A stretch of 64,000 nt of DNA from Phycomyces blakesleeanus NRRL 1555(-). Its lineage: Eukaryota; Mucoromycota; Mucoromycetes; Mucorales; Phycomycetaceae. This document shows positions 59,165 to 64,000 of this stretch, piece by piece. Location: assembly GCF_001638985.1 (NCBI RefSeq), contig NW_017265135.1, forward strand, positions 1,355,223-1,419,222, in the 5' to 3' direction. Made by a program: the position numbers and the translations under genes. The first letter of the stretch is position 1. The number at the start of each line of letters is the position of its first letter. Below the pieces are notes generated by a model. That model saw only the letters and a program-made list of their open reading frames with translations, made no database searches and was not told the DNA's origin.

Positions 59165-60381
59165 CATCATCATCAATCAATTCCCATGGTAACGATGATT
59201 TCGATTTGATTCTTAATTTCTTCTTCTTCTGTTTGTAGTATTTCTTTATTTGCCGCTATACTTCTTTAGACTTCGGAGTTGAAGGGTTTAGACCATTGTG
59301 GGTTTATTCCATGAATTTACCTGAATCGGTTATCAGCCAATTTTGTATAATATCTGTAGATGCAGTTTGGTTTTTGTTAAATCAAAATAAATAAGAATCT
59401 TCTGTAATAAATAATATTAGTACTATAATCGAATTTGCTCAGATCGATTCTCTCTTGATCTCTAAATTATACGATCATTCAAGCAATAAGATTCTTTCTT
59501 CTTTCTTCCATATGGTATATTCTATACAACCCCTCCTTCCTTCCATTATTCCTTCCGTTCATCCCTTTATTTCTTTTATATATACATCTCCCTTGTTGTC
59601 GGCAAGAAATATTTTATTCAACAAAACAAGTTTTTTTTTATATACTTTTTACATTTCTTTCTTCTTTTCCTTCTTTTGTTTTCTTTATATATAAATTATA
59701 TAAAGTTACAAGATATATATCTTTTTAAAAAAAAAATCAATGCACAATTATTTCCTGTTTTTGGCTAATAAGTGAAAGGAACGAAACATCATTACACTCC
59801 TTTTCAAATATCTAAATATACATTATAATAAACACTCTTATAAGCACCAGTGCTAACATCAGCACATTAACACTAACACTAAATTCTGCAATTGGCTTGC
59901 TAAAGACGTCATTCCAGCCACATAAAGCTTCGTTCAAATGTATATCTTTATATCCTAATTTCTTAAATACACGTCTGTCTATCTGTCTTATCTGACTGTA
60001 TCTTATTATGTATTTCAGTACAATCCAACTCATACAGAGAACAACAGAGATCTTGTATGCACATACACTGCGCACACACATATATTTGGTTTATTGACAT
60101 TTATTATAAATATATTAAACACTTGATATTCTTTCTGTGCGCTTTGTATATCTGTCTAATGTTCCTCAATAAAAAAAAAAAATTAAATTAAATTTTCAAT
60201 TCAATTCAATACCAATAATACAGAAAATTCCTCTCCTCTCCTCTCCTCTCCTCTCCTCTCCTCTCCTTATTTCTTATTTTATATTTCTCTCTCTCTACAC
60301 ATATATATATATATATATATATCTTTATTTAATTAATTATTTTATTTTATTTTGTTCTTTTTTTTTTTGTTCAATTTCTTT
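58606..60381. other. Intergenic, AT-rich with simple repeats
   Basis: No supported gene over 1.8 kb. Notable simple repeats are TTTTA/TTTTGG runs near 58640-58690, (TA)n near 59140, a (CTCCT)n run of about 40 bp near 60228-60267 and (TA)n near 60302. Confidence 0.6.
60228..60267. repeat. CTCCT pentanucleotide microsatellite
   Basis: About eight tandem copies of a 5-bp pyrimidine unit within the Tim10 downstream region. All purines lie on one strand, so it could adopt triplex structure. Confidence 0.8.
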
Positions 60382-60785
60382 CTAATTTTGTCCCATCTTT
60401 TGCATCTTCTCTCCAATCTTGACATTGACTTCAAAGAACTTTGATACACAACGGTCAATACAGACAGCCTCTCCCTGAGTAAGGTCGCTTTGAGTATATT
60501 TTGTAGAGATGCACTTTGTATGACACGATTCAGCAATACTAGCAATAATAATAATAATAATAATAGTTAGAAATTTATCACAAGTCATATATATGTATAT
60601 ATATATATATGTATTGAAAATAAGAAATTATCCAGTTTATACACACTATTAGTTAATTAATTAATTATTATTATCATTTACCGGTTGAAAAGGTCGGTTA
60701 CTGATTCAAGTTCTTGCTCTGCCATGGCAATGTTTTGGGGATTCACCATTTGCTGGGACTGCATGCCGGCATTGTAGAACGACAT
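60382..60785 (-). CDS. TIM10: Mitochondrial import chaperone Tim10
   Basis: Two exons (60785-60682, 60538-60382) give 86 aa, the usual size. The twin CX3C motifs are CHTKC (residues about 40-44) and CIDRC (about 64-68), spaced as in small Tims and joined by disulfides in the intermembrane space. The region AMAEQELESVTDLFNRI before the first motif and CVSKFFEVN after the second favour Tim10 over Tim9, Tim8 or Tim13. Tim9-Tim10 hexamers carry hydrophobic carrier precursors from the TOM complex to TIM22. The intron sits between Asn-Arg and Ile just before the first Cys motif. Start at 60785 is set by the family N-terminal length. Confidence 0.92.
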
Positions 60786-61036
60786 TTTTCTTCTTCTTTG
60801 ACTTTAGAAATGAAGAGCAGTAGGACTAAATCCAACATTTTTGTTTATACTTGACACTGTGACTCTGTTTGTCACGTGAGTCCGATACTTTGTCAGAGAT
60901 AGCTCAGTACAAGGGCCAATCTTCCATTCATTCTTTCTCCTCCATTTTACTACCATTATTATTATGATTAGATATATAGGTATACAAGTGGGTAAATTAT
61001 CAAGTGAATAGAATGTAATAGTAAAAGAAAGGAAGG

Positions 61037-61076
<40 letters not shown>

Positions 61077-61258
61077 ATCACAATAGGAATAATAATTAAA
61101 TAAATAAATAAATAATTAATTAATTAATTAATAAAGAAAAATTACAAGAAAAGAATAGTGATATGAAAATAGCAAGGAATATAAAATATAACAGAATGTG
61201 AAATGTACAAATGAAAGAATAAAAGCAAAATTACAAAGATACATATATATTGTGTGTT
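60786..61258. other. Intergenic, AT-rich
   Basis: Holds the Tim10 promoter and the 3' flank of the methyltransferase gene, with (TA)n near 61042-61066 and TTAA repeats near 61110-61130. No gene seen. Confidence 0.6.
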
Positions 61259-63526
61259 TTAAAGCTTTTGAGCATAAGCATAATGAAGATTCATAAATGC
61301 TCTGCTCTGCTCCATCTCACGGTTGACCTTTTCAAATTGATGATCCATATCTTGCTCAGAACGCTCGGTTGTATCATTGAGATCAGCTACACTTGGCTGG
61401 AAGATATTGAACAGAGTCTCCACGTCTTCTCTAAACATCACACCTAGCCTTCCTCCCCAGACTCCCAGTGGCAGGGAAGTGTATGCAGAAGTGCTCTGGC
61501 CGAGTTGTTTGAGATCATGGAAGAAATCTTGTAGTCGTCTAGCCAAACGAGGATCAAGAGATCTAGATTCGATCACATGAATCACTAGTGATAATAAAAT
61601 TTGATTGTAGCGTAAAAAATATTATATCTTATGTTGTCAGTAAACACAGCCCCAATATATCTTTTCTTTTTCTTTACCTTCTGAGTTGAGCCGTTGACTT
61701 GCAGAAGTGTCTACACGAATCGTTCCAAAATACATTCTCATATCCATCTCGATAATCTCAACAAATCCCTGAGGTTTGCAGACCCGCCAACACTCATTGA
61801 TCAGTGCCTGGTATTCAGCCCCAGTGTAGGACAGCAGTAGGAATCGAACGTGAACCAAATCAAATGCATGATCCGGCATGCTTCTCAGTCCATCCAGAAG
61901 AGTGTGATAACACCGAATAAACTTGAAATTCCGAGGTACAGTCCGTCTGTTTGGAGGTGGTCCACCCTCACGATCATCCATGGCTACAACTATTGACTTT
62001 GGATACTCTAATGCTACATTGATAGCCCAAGAAGCATCACCACATCTAAAGATTTTATATTTCATCATTACTTTCTTTGCTTGGTATCAATTCCACAAAA
62101 CCCAATTTTTTTTTAAAAAAAAAATTACACCCTGGTACACATAAACAGACAAGTAGACAAACAGTCCTATAATATAATTATTGAGCTTACCCAACTTGTA
62201 ACACATGTCTATCCAAAGAAGCCGTGTGTGCGTCAATCGGGCTACAAAATACACTAAAGAACGAAAAAGAACAAGGTTTAGGTCACCATGACAACCAAGC
62301 AGGATACAAAAAAAAAATTATATAGTAGAGTAAAGAAAAAGAGAAAAAAAATCCCTATCTAAGTTTACTATCATCATAACCATCATCTCTACTTAACTAC
62401 ACCCCACCTTATTCTCTTTGTTCATTAAAGTACAATATATAATTTTTCTCTTTATTCTATAGGTGGGTGAGTGTATACATAAGCAGCGATAATAATAAAC
62501 AAACAAGCAAGCAAGCAAAAAATAAAAATAAAAATAAAATAAAAATTAAACACTTTACCCATCAAGTGCAAGCTGTACTAGTTCTTGCTTTACTGTCCAT
62601 CGGTCAATACTTGGTGGTTCCAAGGAACAAGGCTCGATATCGTCATCTTCATAATCAAACAAACAGCCGTCTTTCATCAGGGCAGCAAAGTTTGGTGATG
62701 CTGGTTGAGAGCAAAATACAGATGATGGACGTGAAGGTACAGGAGGGAGGTCACCCGAGATAAGAGATCCAATCGACTGTCGCTTCGAATATTGTTGAAT
62801 GGATGGTAAAAGGTATAGACGACCAGAGTCTGACTGCTGTTGTTGCTGTTGTAAGAATTGTGGAGATTGTTGTTGATATTGGTCCATTTGTTGCTGTTGT
62901 TGCTGCTGTTGTTGTAAACATTCGTGAGGATCTTCATGGCTCAGGGATGTGGTAGACGCGAGTGAAGAGCGGAGACGGTGTGGCCAATGAAAGCGTGGAT
63001 AGTGAGGATGTTTGCGACGTGCTTTTGACCAGAGTTCTCCAAGGCGTGATCTTTCTTTGGAGTCTCGTTGGTGGCAGGATGCTGATGAGAATTGGTCTTC
63101 TGACATGACTGACGAAGCATTTGTCTGCTGTGAGTTTCGACGCTCTGATGTGAGTGACAAGGTAAGGCTTTGTCGAGGCTGGTGGGGTTGACTTTGATTT
63201 TGGTTTTGGTTGGGACCGTGGCTGTAGCCGTAGTTGTGGCTATGGCTATGGCTATGGTTGTGGTTGTAGTTGTGGCTGTTAAAGATGTGTTGTCGGATAT
63301 AATCTTCATTTGATGTTGGACTAGATGCTACTGAGTTTGTGGAGAGGATAGGAGATGTTTGGATAGGGTTTGAATAGGATCTAAAGTCCTTTGTGCAGTC
63401 TTCGTTGGCACAGGAAGGGTTAATAAACACCTGTGGTGTGTCTGGAGATGTGCGATGGCTAAAGTATGATAGCCAGCCTAGTAACCAAGGTCGACTTTTT
63501 TGGTTTGGTTCATTTGAGCTCAACAT
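61259..63526 (-). CDS. SAM-dependent methyltransferase with long disordered N-terminus
   Basis: Four exons (63526-62559, 62253-62191, 62045-61678, 61584-61259) give 574 aa. Residues about 1-310 are low complexity: His/Asn repeats (NHNHSHSHSHNYGYSHG), NQNQNQSQ, and poly-Gln stretches of 9 and 6. The class I methyltransferase fold begins near residue 320. Motif I is HVLQVGCGDASWAI, split by the intron at 62190-62046 inside the GCG. Later motifs are SIVVAMD (acidic loop binding the ribose), FDLVHVRFLLLSY (motif IV) and ECWRVCKPQGFVEIIEMDMR (motif VI). It resembles the LaeA-like and TAM-like fungal methyltransferases in layout, but the substrate is unknown and LaeA function should not be assumed. 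Start at 63526 is the first ATG. The downstream end is TAA at 61259. Confidence 0.88.
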
Positions 63527-64000
63527 GATGGTAATGAAGCTCTCTTCTATTGTGTCTTGAATATCTACAATATATGTATAAAGAAGAAGAAGAAGGAAGA
63601 AGGAAGAAGAAGAAGATGATTTTGCTTAAACCAAACTAAAATAAATGTGTAATTGTTTTGACCCTAAAATATTTTAATTCTTGTCCCGATGACCACGGCT
63701 TTTTTTTTGTTTCTTTCTTTCTTGTGTTCAACAGTTTCATCTTTATATCCGTCGAACCACATGCTTTAAATAAATAACATATTATAGCATATAAAAGTAT
63801 ATATTTGAAAGCCTCTAATGTGGTGCCTTTATTTATTGTACGAATATTCTATACCTCAAACAAACAATACATGATACCAATATTGATTAGTCTTTGTTTA
63901 ATAAATAAATAAATATTATATATTAAATATATTAGCATTGAACTCATAAGTAACCCCCCCTTCAAAAGAAAGAAAGCTGCCAATCTATACTGAAATATAT
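63527..64000. other. Upstream region to window end
   Basis: AT-rich with a GAAGAA run near 63582-63615 just upstream of the methyltransferase start. No gene seen. Confidence 0.6.

Noticed and set aside
1..64000. tRNA, rRNA and CRISPR arrays
   Set aside because: No tRNA B-box with a matching cloverleaf and no rRNA core were seen; the tandem repeats present lack spacer structure and the genome is eukaryotic.

Overview
This is a nuclear window from an AT-rich filamentous fungus, most likely an early-diverging Mucoromycota (Mucorales-like) species. The reasons are short GT-AG introns (about 50-120 nt) in every gene, a chitin synthase, a mitochondrial Lon, a splicing factor and a proteasome subunit of fungal type, abundant AT and purine microsatellites, and a mobile-element load of MULE, LINE, Crypton, IS630/Tc1 and solo LTRs. 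The exact species cannot be fixed from sequence alone. All exon structures below were joined by hand from splice signals and reading frame; each joined coding length is a multiple of three.

Positions 1-17,300 are a mobile-element graveyard with nesting. There is an IS630/Tc1 transposase fragment with stops (1-882). Two solo LTRs of one family lie in opposite orientation, each with its own 5-bp target duplication (910-1300 and 2449-2851), with a 150-bp foldback between them. An 11.5-kb Mutator-like element (about 2926-14448) has long terminal inverted repeats, a 52-bp subterminal tandem array, and a gene whose transposase ORF can be spliced in frame into an OTU-type cysteine protease. That element was split by a full LINE insertion (about 3930-9790, 14-bp target duplication), which was itself hit by a 377-bp insertion (4754-5130). 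A decayed Crypton tyrosine recombinase follows (about 14685-16620).

Positions 18,400-64,000 are ordinary host chromosome with 14 supported or plausible genes. In order: proteasome alpha-2; a large protein joining a small-GTPase-like domain to a RasGEF module; a universal stress protein; an amino-acid permease with a probable 4-nt microexon; mitochondrial Lon; a TMEM184/Ost-alpha membrane protein; chitin synthase; a NIFK/Nop15-like nucleolar RNA-binding protein; a PL14-like secreted surface protein; the splicing factor Syf2; a Sel1-MYND protein; an unrecognised 187-aa ORF; Tim10; and a SAM methyltransferase with a long disordered N-terminus. A 542-bp MITE with TAA duplications lies in the gene-poor stretch 24.7-28.5 kb.

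The host genes do not form a pathway or cluster. The most unusual feature is the MULE-OTU gene: a retained or removed 55-nt intron decides between transposase alone and a transposase-protease fusion, and the junction carries three repeated peptide modules, two of them on duplicated 54-nt symmetric exons.
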